From Acanthacorydalis orientalis (Eukaryota; Arthropoda; Insecta; Megaloptera; Corydalidae), in assembly GCA_034766995.1 (NCBI GenBank), contig CM068314.1:15987701-16051700 (forward strand): a DNA stretch of 64,000 nt, written 5' to 3'. Of this stretch, positions 13,370-26,189 are shown one piece after another. Numbering within the stretch: the first letter of the stretch is position 1; every line of letters begins with the position of its first letter. The notes beneath the pieces were generated by a model. The model was not told the origin of the DNA. It did no database searches and saw only the letters and a program-made list of their open reading frames with translations. The position numbers were made by a program, and so were the translations under genes.

Positions 13370-13760
13370 AAAATGAAGCTCCGACGTAAAAATTATCTCC
13401 ATTGTTTGCTACTTCGCTTTGTGGTCATAATGAAGCAATTTGACATTTTACATTAACGCAAATTAGTCTAAGACTGTAAAGAAAATGGATACAGAATTAC
13501 CTTACGAAATTAGTTACAAAGCCTGAACACGTCCTTACAGCTACACTTTACCCTTTGTATTCGTAGTTGAAATAATAATAATCATGATATATTTAGTTTT
13601 CTTATCCTCATTTTTCTATGTCGCAATGCGGCTATGACATGAAAATAAAAGAGGTCAGCCATATCATATTTTAAAGTGTCTGTTTTATAATATGAACTAT
13701 TCTATTTCAAACGTGCATTATTTCAGGAACCCTCATAGATTTACTTGAATAATTTATAAC
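13370..13760. other. GC-richer island, candidate regulatory DNA
   Basis: About 390 bases of less AT-biased sequence with TAAT- and CATAAT-type homeodomain cores, TTAACGCAAATTAG and a short CCGAC/CG-rich start. No coding frame is recognisable. It lies about 11 kb upstream of the start codon of the CUB-EGF gene. Confidence 0.3.
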
Positions 13761-13980
13761 ATTAAACGCAAACGACCGCTTTGTATAAGTGAAGTGACAT
13801 TATTGAATGTTTCAGTGTATTTTTTTCTCTTTTTTCAAACGTTTTTTTATTTTTAGATATGTTTTCATATACTGTTTTTGATTAAATTGTGATGTGAATT
13901 ATAATCTAAAAATGTACATTTATAACATAAACATTTATTTAATAATTCACACAAACATTAGTAAAACATATTTCATTATT

Positions 13981-13982
<2 letters not shown>

Positions 13983-14028
<46 letters not shown>
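13983..14028. repeat. (TA)n microsatellite
   Basis: Pure TA run of about 22 units. Confidence 0.95.
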
Positions 14029-14033
<5 letters not shown>

Positions 14034-15092
14034 GAATAAAAATTATTTTATAAAGATTTTTTATTTTTCTATTAATTTCTTCTAGAATCATGTATACACT
14101 TATTGCTGACAAATATAAATATTTTTTTCTAATTGTGTTTGTAATATGAAATTAGATGAATATATTTTTTTAATTTAACAAATTTTTGCAAATAACTCAA
14201 AAGCAACATTCAATAACACTGAATAACTATTACTATATACGTTAAGTTGTAATTATTTATTACACATTTGTTAGTTTTTCTATAAGATGATGTAAGAAAA
14301 TATCTTGTATATCCTTACTGACTTAATTATTAAATCATTATCAAATATGTCGATTCTCAACCAAATCAAAATTTTTAATGTAAATGATACGATGTTAACA
14401 GACTGGACTTTGATTGTTGAATGAAATTCCTTGAAAATTTTATTGTGAATTTTATTTTTCTTTTGATTTTCTGCGCACTTCTTTTATTTATTCATTGTTT
14501 TATAATGGCTGTGTCATGATATACAAAATCTATAGATATATAATATGTTCTTGAAACTGTCATGGTTCCAAGGGCCAAATCATAAGATTTATACTATTTG
14601 GCGGTACTACACATGACATATTTTATGTTTATATACGGTACGAAAATTAACAAGCTATGTATATCGATTGTCATACGTTAATATATATATATATATAAAC
14701 GATATTAATGTTTTAGTATGAATAGCCTAATAGTATCACTCTCGATATGTCCACAAATAAAAATTAAAAATGATCATTAATTAATTATAGAACATTTGTG
14801 ATCATAAAATTTTTTTGTGATTTGTGAATTTTTTCAGAAATTAATTTTTTAAAAATTAATTTCTGAATTAAAATTTAGTCCTATCAGAAATATATTATGG
14901 TAGAGGTTAAACTATTCGATTATTCGAATATTTGAACATTGGTTTAATACTTAGAACAATAAATCAAAGAGTGATTGAATATTTAAATTCTGTCTCATAT
15001 TCGAATTGTGACTTCATTGAATCGTTTTTTTGTAGTGAATATTGTTCGTCATTTCTAAATAATTTAAATACAATTTATATTAAAACATTATA

Positions 15093-15123
<31 letters not shown>

Positions 15124-15284
15124 TATATGGTTATAAAGGAAGTGTTGGTATGTTACTATAAACCATATACTAAAAGAGTACCGTTAGATTATTAGAATCG
15201 GCACTATTCGATGATGTCGCAATACGAATGAGTTATTAATCGAATATAAAAAATCTGAATTTTATTGTAAACCTAATTTAATAT

Positions 15285-15305
15285 CACAAGAGTAACACTC
15301 TTGTG
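15285..15305. repeat. Short perfect hairpin
   Basis: Nine-base arms CACAAGAGT and ACTCTTGTG flank an AAC loop. Such a short structure can arise by chance; no run of T follows to suggest a terminator. Confidence 0.6.
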
Positions 15306-16059
15306 TTGCGCATCTTAGAATGTCAAATAAGTATGTTTTTGCGGATTATGTATCTGTTATATTTTATACATCAGTGTGTATGAGGCACTAATACTATTAT
15401 AAATAGACAGTATCAAGTATTTAAAGACAGGAATTACATTTTACTAACAGCAAAAAGAAATCTGAGGAAGGGAATGGATGTAACTACTGTAACAAAGGAA
15501 CTGAGTTTGACAATTGAAAAATAAAACAAGGTTTTGCTTTATTTCTTGATTTTTATTTTCTTTTTTTGAAATGAGAGCTCAAAGTATTACAGTTAGTGAC
15601 AGGTTTAGTTCTTTGTTCGTTGCTATTTTTAATCTTTGATTTAAGATACAGAGATTACGGTCTGATTCATGCCCTATTCGTGTAGGTTTTTTCATACAAA
15701 ATTGTTAATTTTTTTTAATCTCCTTTATACAATTGTACTTCATTTTAATTAAATTTATAATTTATATGAAGAATTTAAACGTGTAAATAATACAAATTTT
15801 CAAATAAAAATATTTAATTGAAATCACTTATTTAATCGAAAACATGAGAATTCTTATTCATTCGTAATTGAAATTGAATTCTCATAATTTCATTTTAATA
15901 CGTTTAATAGAATTGAATAGAAATAACAAAGGTGTTAATTTTTAATTTATATGTAAAGCCGCTTTTCCTGTTTACTTCTTATTAAGTATTTTATTTCCAT
16001 ACGAAACCCATTTCCATAAAAATCATTGAATCTATTACATAAAATGCTTAGTGAATTCC

Positions 16060-16400
16060 TTAATGATTGATTTTTGGCCCATATCGAATCTCGTCAAAAT
16101 CATAAATTATTCATTTAGCTCACACGACCAGTCGTCAGTCGAAAATAAAAATAGAAATCACAATTCGTCATCATTAAATGCAAGCCAAACAGGCGTAAAA
16201 TGGAGAAATCAAATTTATTTTGCATATTAACGAAATTTTCATTAATTGAAATATGCACGTTCAGTGAAAGAGATTGCCAATTCACAACATGCTGTCAAAC
16301 TTTGAAGCATCTCATTTATCATACTGACAGAGTAATATAAATAAATATATGAAAATTCGTGTTGTCCGATATAAATGGGAGACATATTGGTGGTCAAATT
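16060..16400. other. GC-richer island, candidate enhancer
   Basis: Balanced composition with dense homeodomain- and POU-like cores: TTTGCATATT, TTCATTAATTG and AAATATGCAC. TGCATATT at 16221-16228 is mirrored by AATATGCA at 16250-16257 around a TTAACG/CATTAATTG centre. No coding frame was found. A role as a distal enhancer of the CUB-EGF gene is inference only. Confidence 0.35.
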
Positions 16401-16494
16401 CTTTTTATGTGTACATCATGTGCTCAATACCTGTCAAGTATATTTTTTTATAGAATAGTGATTATTTAATTGCTTGGAAAACGACTAATTTTCA

Positions 16495-16498
<4 letters not shown>

Positions 16499-16554
<56 letters not shown>

Positions 16555-16562
16555 TATATATT
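16499..16562. repeat. (TA)n microsatellite
   Basis: Long TA run with one TGTACACA interruption near its right end. Confidence 0.95.
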
Positions 16563-18539
16563 CGATAGAATTTATTTACATTTAAGAAGATTAAATGTAA
16601 TTAAATACTTTAATTAAAAAATGTGTATTTTGAAAACATAAATCAGACAATAATATACTAAAATTAAAATCATGTATTCTTTTTATGATACTTTTGTTAA
16701 TTTAATAAAAACTGTATAAATATTATTAAATATGTTTTGTGCTAATTAAAAATCATAATTAAATCTAAAATAACAAATCTGTCTAATGATAATTTAGAAA
16801 TATTATTGAAATTTCAAACAGTTTCTGATTAAAATTATTTGAAATACTAAATGCGACCTATCATCAAAGAAGATTAATTTTAAATAAATAACGGATTAAA
16901 ATACATTTGTATTTTTATTTTTAAATTCGTTTCATAAATTTAAAATGAATTTTTAGATACATTATTTGAACCTAGTTAAAATATTATAATTATGTGTTTT
17001 TAATTCTTATAGTACTTTTATGTAGTATTAATAAGTAAGTAAATAAATAATTATATATTTTTAATTCTAGTTTTTTATATTAAATTTAATTATATTATAA
17101 AACAATACTTTAATGAATTAAAATTTAAAAATTAAGTATCTGCAGAAAAAGTATAATAAAAAATTAACATCAGTGTTTTTATAGACATTTGAGTCTCATA
17201 AATTAACAGAAATTAAAATAATATTTTTAACCCTTCAAAAAAACTGTTTAAAAACACTCATATACCATCTGAAAGGAAATCGATTTTTCGTACATATATT
17301 TGAATATAGTTTCAAATCAAATGCTTTCTGTCGTCAAGATTTTTATTCATTTTTTGTTTATACTACCAAAACTTGATATCTTGTCAAATTATATCGACAT
17401 TCGAAAACCTCTTTGGCACTAGGGATTTTTCTACGATAAAGCACTAAATCATATGTCAAAAATATGACTGGACATGCAAACACTGTAAAAATGTATAAAA
17501 GTCAGTTATTTTTGTATTTTGAAAATTTTACAGAAAAATAAAGATAATGAATTTATATACAGAAAATTAAATTTTAGATTACTTTTCATTTATTAAATTT
17601 AACATTTCACAATACACGCCAACATATAAAAATAATTTAATTAGTTTTTTTAATTTTTTTTAAATAAATTTCAGTATCTTCATTTATTATAACCCTTGAA
17701 CATAATTTAACTACTATTAATGGGTTTTATTTAATATTTAAATGTTTATATGAACTAATATTTTTATTTTTCTATCTTAATTTAGCATGTTTATGACTCA
17801 TATATATTTATTTTATTAAAAATTCTCATTAATAAAATTAAATATGTACTTTAACGTAAATTTTAATATACATTTTATGTTTTATTATATAAAGTTACAA
17901 ATAATTTTATTACAAAAACTATATAAATAACAGCATATTTAAATGATCCAATAAATTTTGAGTATACATATAAATGTGGTTTTATCAAGTACTAACAGAG
18001 AAATGTATAACCTTCATTATAACATGTTTCATTAGCCGTTTGGATTCTGTACGTCTGTTATAAAATTTGTAATAGAAAATAGTTCATAATATAAGTTATA
18101 AACTTGTTCCTACAACTAAAGTAACATTTATTTAATATTAAAGTCTACTGAGTGCTGAATAGAAATGATTTTGTGTAAATTAAGAAACTATCTACGTTAT
18201 ATGTTTTATTGGAGGAGATTATTGTAATCATTTCGAATTTTTATTATATTCAATTTTGAATATATACATATTTATAGGTAGTCGAGTCAAGTGAAGCTAT
18301 AAAAGTGTGTATAATCGAAATTCAGTATACAAAAACATAGGTAATTTACATGTATATATATATATATATATATACATATGCAAAAATGTATTTTATGTAG
18401 CGATATACGATCGTTCCCTTACTCTATTTTCTTCATATATGTGTAAGCAAACGTTTATTATTCTGTAAAGGGTAAATAAACATAGTTATTCTATTTGAAA
18501 TAAAAATGCATAACAGTATATAAACATGAGACAATAGAT

Positions 18540-18800
18540 ACAATAAAACTCATGTCACATGAAAGCTGCTGTAAACCGGATATAAAACGTTGTATTCAAC
18601 CGCACATTGGATATTGATTCCATAGGATTTTCTTGTTGCACTCCCTTGAACAATTCGTTTTCTTGACACAGAAAAGATATGTCACATACGCAGCAAGAAT
18701 AGACGTACCAGAAGTTGGCTCGTTGCCAATTTTATAGATATTTTTTGTGATAATATTTGGTAAAAATGTTTTTGAAATATGTGCCAAATACATATTATTG
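18540..18800. other. GC-richer island with an unrecognised 65-codon minus frame
   Basis: Less AT-biased than its flanks. A minus-strand frame at 18596-18793 has an ATG start and cysteines ('TNCSRECNKK', 'QYPMCG') but no pattern I can assign. The plus strand is broken by stops. Chance opening is the likeliest explanation. Confidence 0.2.
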
Positions 18801-21116
18801 ATTTCTTTTCCATTTAATTCCTAGAAAGTTTTTTTTATCTAAACAAATAATAATAAATCGCAGCAGGGCTAAAAATGGTAGCTTGTTTTGTTTATAAACT
18901 TTTCATGTTTATGTGCGTATAGTTGTATTTCTTTTGTAGATAAGTATAAATGTCTTCCAGTTTTGTGTAATAATCTGATATTATATATACACATTTCTTT
19001 ATGGTCATCGATTTGTAAAATGTTTTGTAACTTTTATATTTAACCCTTAAGAAAAGCCTGTAATATATGATGGATATTTGCTGATAATTTTAAAATATTA
19101 GACAAAGTTTGTATAAAAATTATTTTTTTTAATTTCTTTCCAAACTTCATCTTACAGTAAGTTTTTTTAATAAAGTAATCACAAATCCTTCTCAAATGAA
19201 TAAAAAGTGAGAGTGTTTTAAAATCACTTGTAATTTTCATTAATTTATTGAAGTGATTTGAGACGAATTTATTAATGTTTATATAGAATTTTTATATTTA
19301 AGTTATTTAAAGTAACAAAAATTTGCTTTTTAAGATAGGTTATCAAAGTACTTTATCTTAAAATTTACCAATAAAAACACATATCTTAGGAAATATGCCT
19401 ATTTTATGCATTAATCATTTTTTTAAAAAAAATTGTACACAAATTGTTTCAAAAAGAGTAAATTATTTGAAAAAAAATGTTTTATTTTTTACAAAATTGG
19501 TATTTACTATATATCTATTTAAACAAATTTTATTCAGTTGATACAAGAATGTAACATCTTTTTTAAATAAAATTTAAGTAAGATTGTACTGAAGTAATAA
19601 AAAAATATATTTTATTATAATCGTGCTTCTATCAAAATTTATTTATAGAATATAGTGAAGTCTTTTTATATGTTAATAGTTTTAAGTAATAGAGAAATTG
19701 TTTTACTACAAAATATTACTATACTACCTTTATCTTTGATCTTAAATAGAATTCATAGCTGTGAATCATGCATAATTTTCAAACTAGCTGCCCTTTTAAT
19801 TGTATTTAAATTAGTCTATCTATATGATAATAACACTAGATCATATTATCTTAAATAAATTTATAAATATTATAAAAATAATCAAAATTTATATATATAT
19901 ACAAATAGTTGGATAGGTAAGTAAATAAATATGTATAGATGGAAAAATAGAGAGAGAGAGAGAGAGAGACGAAATTGTAACACACATGTCATTTACTCAT
20001 TTAAACAAGCGCAAAATTTATTTCTTCTTAAGATAAATTACATTTAGTTTGAAACTACTTTCAGTATTGTCCATTAAAATAAATATGATTTCTTTAATAC
20101 ATTCTTTTGTAAGTAAATGTAAAATTCTAAAGAGAGTGATGAAATAAAAACAGCTTCATTTCAATCGATATAGTAATTTTAAAGTATTTCAAATTTAAGG
20201 AAAAATATTCCTAGTCTAATTAAAAATACTAGAATGGATACTATAAAGGTTAATTTATTATTATTTGAAAGATACTATGCTTCAGTTTTACAAATGATTT
20301 TTCACTTGTCATTCACTTGTTGTTTAATAATTGATAATTGATTATTTTTCTAATGGTTTATACTTATTTCGATGCTGTATCATTCTTAGAATGTTAAGCT
20401 AGAAAAAAATACATATTTAGATATATTATTTCTTTCTATTCGTTACCTCGTTGAACATGGCATCGACATCGAAATGAATATACTATCAAAATGCTCGGAT
20501 GATTAGACTTTTTATGAACGATTTCATTCGTCTTTTTACTTTTAATTATATTCAGCAGAGGACTGATGTAACTGGTCGCTAATTGTTTTAGTTTGTATTT
20601 AAATTGTCGATACGTTATCTTTCATTGACAAAGTGTCGATGATTGTCGAATGCTTAAATGTTTTGGAATCAAGCATTTAAAATATGCATTTAAATTATTA
20701 TTTTAATAAAAATAGTTTTTACTAATAAATATTTATTAATTTATTTATATTAATCCAATAAGTAAAAAGTACATCGAAAAAAAATTATACTAAATACAAC
20801 TTAAGATGTATAAGTATTTAGTAAAAATTATTTATATCTTAAAATATGGTATTAAAGGTAAAACGATTTGATTTATTATTAATTATATCTTGTATATTTT
20901 AAAATTAATAATTTGAATTCTTTACTCAAAATGTTCAATGGGAAAAAGTTAGTATTTTTTCGAATAAGTGGATTAATTAAGGAATTATAATATAATTTTC
21001 ACTTGTGTAAATATTTTTTGTTTAATATTATACTTAAAACTAATTAATGTTCATAAATTACTATACTTTAATGTATCTTTAATAAAAATCTTCGATAAAA
21101 TTAAAAATATTTATTC

Positions 21117-21155
21117 ACACACACATACGCACATACATTCACAGACACACACACA

Positions 21156-21197
<42 letters not shown>
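21117..21197. repeat. Compound (CA)n(TA)n microsatellite
   Basis: A degenerate CACACA/CATA block passes into a pure TA run. Confidence 0.95.
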
Positions 21198-21200
<3 letters not shown>

Positions 21201-21329
21201 AAGACAGAGTACTTAGATTACATTATTCATTTATTCTCGAAGTTTTTCTCTATATTTTTTTTACAATAAAGAAGTAAATCTTTTTAATATTTAATATTCT
21301 ACAAGCGTTTTTTTATTTTAATAGCTACA

Positions 21330-21790
21330 TTAACTAGTCAGAGTCCATTCAGTTGTAATTAGTTTTCTCAAATTATGAACGTCTTCCGTAGACTAAGATC
21401 ATATCTGTCTGCATATCAAAACTACATCATTATAAATGTATCTTTACATTTCATCCCATCAGACATTCTAATAAGTCTTTTAGTTTAATCAAACAGTTAA
21501 AAGTTTTAAATGACATAACTCGGTGACCGCGACAGCAGATGAACCAATCGCGTCTACAAAGTTTCAATCTGATACTTCAATGAAAAATAAGAGATCTTTT
21601 TTGTTGTTAGGCTGGAAGCGGAACTAATTTATCGCATCCTTGATTTTCTTTACACTAAAATGAAGATTGAGAACTTTGAAATGCAGAGATTCATCCATGA
21701 ATAATTAAAATTAATTCTCTTTGGGTTTTGGAATAACTTGCCGCGACTAATTTACTGTTCTGTTTACCGCGTCGTGGTTTTTAACTTATT
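21330..21790. other. GC-richer island upstream of the CUB-EGF gene
   Basis: About 460 bases of balanced sequence containing CCAAT, CGCG and GGTGACCGCGACAG motifs. It lies 2.9-3.4 kb upstream of the start codon and 2.7-3.1 kb upstream of the acceptor that opens the first coding exon, so it could be a promoter, an untranslated exon or an enhancer. No coding frame is convincing on either strand. Confidence 0.3.
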
Positions 21791-21976
21791 GTTATGATTT
21801 TTTGTTTAACTTTTTAGAAACCGTTACTGTTCTGTGTTTCTGTTTTCAACCGTAGTACAAAATTTATAATTTATTATTACACTTTGAACTTATTCTATGA
21901 TTAATATGCTTACTTTGTCTATAAAATTTGTTTGTATTCTGTTTTTGTTTTTCTTCACGTACTTTTATACCCTTAT

Positions 21977-22038
21977 ATATATAGATATATATACACATAC
22001 ATATATATATATATATACATACATATATATATACACAT

Positions 22039-22096
<58 letters not shown>
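21977..22096. repeat. Long (TA)n/(CA)n microsatellite
   Basis: TATA/CATA mosaics are followed by a pure TA run of about 24 units. Open frames on both strands translate only this repeat. Confidence 0.95.
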
Positions 22097-22098
<2 letters not shown>

Positions 22099-23017
22099 TA
22101 TAGAAACAATCTCTAGAGTGATATGAAAGAATAAAATAAACATTTACTCTAAAAATATATTTTGTTATGAAATGAAAAATATTACTATTAAAAAAAACGT
22201 ATTTTTCTTAAAGTTATTTCTTAAAATAGTTATATTTCATATATAAATATTCAAGTTTAGTATTATGTTTCTGCTTTAATATTAAAATTTAGCAACGTTT
22301 TCTTGAAAAAATTCTACTGAATTGAATTGTTGCCAAAACGTTTTCAAATACTATTTTATATTCATATTGTTTTTATTGAATATATTAGATGTCATTAATT
22401 ATTTGCTTACTGTTTAAGAATAGTTCTTTTTATGTACATAACATTCGAATTTCTTTTAAAAATAATGAAAGACAAGTATGACAAAAACCCTTTCAAGTGT
22501 TCTAGTTAAAAGACAATTATTAAAACTGGAACGTTGAACGTAAAAGAATTTCCATTAAGTTGATGTATTTTAAGTAGTTCCATGTTCAAAAGCATAACTT
22601 TTTTAGTATAACATCGAACATAGACTCTTATCAATTGTTATTCAATATTGATCTCTTTATTTATATGAAACATTAAATATATAATTGTATGAATGAATAA
22701 CATTTCGAGTATTCATTGTTATAAGAAATCCTTTAATTAATTACATTTTTTGCTTACTCGACGTTTTAAATTCAATATAATCTTTTGTAAATATTATAAT
22801 TAAACTTCTTAATACATTTTTTACATCGTTAATGACTGTTTCAACAAAACAAGTACTTTAAACATATTTATGAATTAGCTTGTAAGGAAATTATGAAAAG
22901 TATTATATTATTCATTTTTACTACCATATGTATGTATGTGTTTATATATATATGTATATAAAAATATTACAAATGAGATACATAATATTATAATAATGTA
23001 TTCTCGTCACAACTCTA

Positions 23018-23097
23018 TTAGGTTGGTAGGATAATAATTTCGGAAATGTATATTAATTTGAAGGTCATAAACCGCAATTATTCTTCTACTAACTTAA
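23018..23097 (+). mobile_element. 80-bp mariner remnant with both terminal repeats
   Basis: The left end reads TTAGGTTGGTAGGATAAT and follows a TA. The right end (GGTCATAAACCGCAATTATT, continuing to CTTAA at 23097) is its degenerate inverse. The inner right flank 'TTTGAAGGTCATAAACCG' matches the right end of the 41059-41614 mariner, so this is the same family reduced to its ends. It has no coding capacity. The TTAGGTTGG...TAATTGCGG end resembles that of the Hsmar1/cecropia group of mariners. Confidence 0.8.
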
Positions 23098-23934
23098 AAT
23101 AAAACCTCATATAAATATCCTTTATTTCTCATATTCACAATTACATTGTTTTTGAAAGATTTTAAACAAATCCGAGTATTAGAGAACTATTACCACTGTA
23201 GATCAAAAAGAATATGAATCATAAAAATATTGTGTCATCTATGATTATTTTCTGTTATTTTTTTTTTAATTTAATTTCGTTTATTTTGATGTACAGTGGC
23301 CACAGCTCTATAATATTCGACTTGTTTAAACATGTTCGGTACGTTCAAACGCCTGCAATTATATCGTATCTGAACTGTAAGTTGGGTATTTGATGGACAT
23401 CAATTAATTTTGTATCATCAACAATCATTTATACTGATAAACTCATCAGTGTTTGAAGATAACTTCTTTATCATTATAAATGAAAATATTAATATTTATA
23501 CAAAATATCTCGATAAAAAACAATATTTTTTATATGATTTTTATATCTAAACGATACATTTTTATTTTAAATAACATTGAATCAAACGACTAGTTACCTA
23601 TTAAAGATTTTATGTACTTGTTATTTAAAGTTTAATTTTTGTCAATATTTAATAGAAAGTTATCAATTATAGTTCATTACAATACAAAATCCATACCTAT
23701 TAAAACATAACATGCTCGTAAAAATTTAGTTAAGTCTCAATTAGTTCTTCAGTACAAGTTTATTTGGCGATATACAGCACTATAAATATATTCACTAATT
23801 AAAATTGGCGGCCGTGATCGTCTGAACAAACCCATTATCTCAAAAATGGAAAGAAATCGAACATGTAAATATTTTTGTCGTAAAATTGACTTTAGGATAA
23901 TCTACACATTAAAATATTACGTGTCTTATTCAAT

Positions 23935-24001
<67 letters not shown>

Positions 24002-24477
24002 TTATCTAATTTATTATACCAATGAAACTGTACAATTTTAACTACTACGATAGTACCTTATTATGCTGATAAATAATTTAAAATCAAAGAAATAAGCACA
24101 GAAAAAGACAATTTATATTAAATAATAATATACAAGAATCTTTCCATATACAATAAAGTAAAAAAATTAAATTACTTCAATAAACTTTATTAGAAATTAT
24201 TATTTTTTAAGAAATGTTTAAAATGCAATCATTTACAAAAATGTATTTGTAAATGAAAAATGTTAGAAAAAAGAAAAACTAAATTTTTCATCATTAAAAT
24301 CAAGTTAAAATTTTCTATATATGTATATATATTTCTAATAATAACTTTGTATGAAAGAAAGAGTTTATAAATATAAAACATATAATTATTTTTATTTTTC
24401 AAAATATAATGAAATAATTTAATTTAATTAATAGTTATTTTGATTTATAAATAATGTGTAATTATCTATTGTTTCAG
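23098..24477. other. AT-rich DNA upstream of the first visible exon
   Basis: It includes a slightly GC-richer patch (23290-23400) with a GTAAGT motif at about 23380 and a (TC)n(TA)n tract at 23938-23996. It is probably a 5' UTR intron if the acceptor at 24476-24477 is used. No TATA-initiator promoter can be singled out in such AT-rich sequence. Confidence 0.45.
23938..23996. repeat. Compound (TC)n(TA)n microsatellite
   Basis: About 14 TC units are followed immediately by about 15 TA units. Confidence 0.95.
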
Positions 24478-24676
24478 AATCTTGAAAATGTTGAATCGTC
24501 AGTGAAGACCAATTACTTCAAGAGCGAGAATTTAATAGTGTTTTGAAGAAAAGTACATGTAAAAGTATATATTTATACAGTAAATTTGAGCGATGTACGC
24601 TGATATTTTAATTTGACCTCAGCAGTGTCTGTAAACCTTGCACTAATTAGTGCATTGGTTGTAAGTGCAGACTAGC
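24478..24676 (+). other. 5' leader of the CUB-EGF gene with upstream ORFs
   Basis: A TATTGTTTCAG acceptor ends at 24477, so the leader probably begins there and an earlier untranslated exon lies upstream. The leader contains at least two short upstream ORFs: 24488-24505 (five codons plus stop) and 24593-24616 (seven codons plus stop). An ATG-TAA minimal ORF lies at 24557-24562. These could lower translation of the main frame. A GTG twelve bases before the ATG is in frame but is not a likely start. Confidence 0.5.
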
Positions 24677-25305
24677 ATGAAGCAGCGTTGGTTCTCGACA
24701 TTCGCTGTAGTCATTTTGTGTGTGCTATTAAATGGCGAGCCTCCAGGCGGAATAGTCGTCGAAGCACGCTCTCATATTGGTATCAGCGGTATCAGTAACA
24801 GTGGGGGCAATCGTAAGAACCGCACGCCTTGCGGCGGAACCCTAACAGATATTCATGGTATATTGCAAACACCGGGCTTCCCTGGCGCGTTTCCGGTTCC
24901 GATCACGTGTCGTTGGATCATCGACTCATCCAATATACCATCCAGCAACGCGTCTATCGCCGTGTACCTCACGCAGCTGTACGTTTTCACCGGTCTAACG
25001 TTTTACGAGTACGCCCACTACGAAAGCGAATCCTACAAGCTTGGCGGAAGGCTTATTCACACCGTTACTGAACAGAATGTAACGCACGTTCGATGGTTGT
25101 TAACACGGAGGCCGTATCTTGTGGTTGAATTTAAGCTTGATCGTCTTGAAGGAAATCATCTTCGTGTTCTTGATAACCTACTTGATGTTTACGGTTTCAA
25201 TATCACTTATGAAATTAGTACGCTAGAGAAACCAGTTAGGCCTAACTCTTGTATCGTCGTTGATTGTTCGTTTACGGGACATTGTTATGTGAATAAAGGA
25301 TTTAC
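24677..25305 (+). CDS. Secreted or membrane CUB-EGF protein, first coding exon (partial gene)
   Basis: This exon encodes residues 1-209 of an extracellular protein. Residues 1-30 form a signal peptide with a hydrophobic core (FSTFAVVILCVLL, about 6-18). A CUB-like domain spans about 52-190. It opens with the CGGTL...GILQTPGFPG signature and C52/C78, the usual first disulfide pair, but the second CUB cysteine pair is absent. Possible N-glycosylation sites are N48, N91, N134 and N175. An EGF module begins at C202 (C202, C207, C213). The exon stops after the first two bases of a Thr codon at AC|GTGAGT, a consensus donor. The ATG at 24677 is preferred because the signal peptide follows at once. 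The base composition is far less AT-rich than its surroundings, as expected for a conserved exon. CUB and EGF modules generally mediate extracellular binding; the ligand is unknown. I do not recognise a specific orthologue. Confidence 0.88.
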
Positions 25306-25726
25306 GTGAGTATACATTCTGCATACTAATATAAATATATATTTATTGTTTTCGAATGCATGCTATTTGTATACATATTGCGATTGTTCTCTGATTTTTT
25401 TATTGAAAAAGTACTCATTGGATAAATTATTGTTTTTTAACTGTAAAAGTAAAAAAAATCAAACAATATTTTTATAAGAAGTAAATTTCAGTTTTCTTTT
25501 TATTAAAAAATCGACATTTGTATGAAAGACTTTTCATTTTCATAATAATATTTATATAATATTTTTATATAATATTTATGAATATTTTTATGTGTTCCAA
25601 TAATAATGTCAACAGTTGAAGTAGAAATTAATTTTAAATTTCAAATCCGAAAATATGTTTTTTTCAGAATATATTTTATTTTAATGTTAAATTATATAAT
25701 GAAGTAACATTTCTAGAAATATCATT

Positions 25727-25731
<5 letters not shown>

Positions 25732-25764
<33 letters not shown>

Positions 25765-25766
25765 TG

Positions 25767-25798
<32 letters not shown>

Positions 25799-25823
25799 AA
25801 TATGTATATATATATATATATAT
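25732..25823. repeat. (TA)n microsatellite cluster
   Basis: Three TA blocks are separated by AAATATG spacers within intron 1. Confidence 0.95.
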
Positions 25824-26189
25824 CAATTCATGTTTGTAAATAAATAGGAAATGACAGTAATATTTATTGTTGTTAAATATAAATAATACTATTCAGTAAA
25901 ATTGATAGATTTAAAATCGTTTCTTTAGTGATAACATTTCACATAATAATTTTTAGAATCAATTTTTAATTAAAAAATTGATCATGTATAACATCGTAAT
26001 ACTTTTATTTTTTTAATATTAAATTCAAAACAAATTTGATTTAATTTTAAAAACTTTCCTAGAATGAGTAACTAAAAAATTAACGAGTATTTAAAATGAT
26101 ATGTTTTTATTTAATCCCCTTTCTACTCTATATTCAATATAAAATGATGGTATAATGTATGGAAACTGTTAGAAAGCTCTTATTCTATA

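Larger units (their letters stand above)
6930..23017. other. AT-rich non-coding DNA
   Basis: No gene could be supported in these 16 kb. It contains many TA microsatellites, a duplicated hairpin segment (8137-8287), a 16-bp palindrome made of two CATATG E-box cores (7160-7175), a small CACAAGAGT hairpin (15285-15305) and GC-richer islands listed separately. Open frames here are either TA-repeat translations or lack recognisable domains. Confidence 0.6.

Noticed and set aside
14905..15245. Repeated ATTCGAATATT-like words suggesting a hAT-type or other repeat.
   Set aside because: No target duplication or inverted ends could be defined, and such words are common in AT-rich DNA.
15406..15524. 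Plus frame reading 'DRNYILLTAKRNLRKGMDVT', faintly like a Tc1 transposase N-terminus.
   Set aside because: The similarity is too weak and short. No other transposase block or terminal repeats were found nearby.
24829..25071. 80-codon plus frame inside the first coding exon.
   Set aside because: It is an alternative frame of the CUB-coding sequence with no signal or domain.
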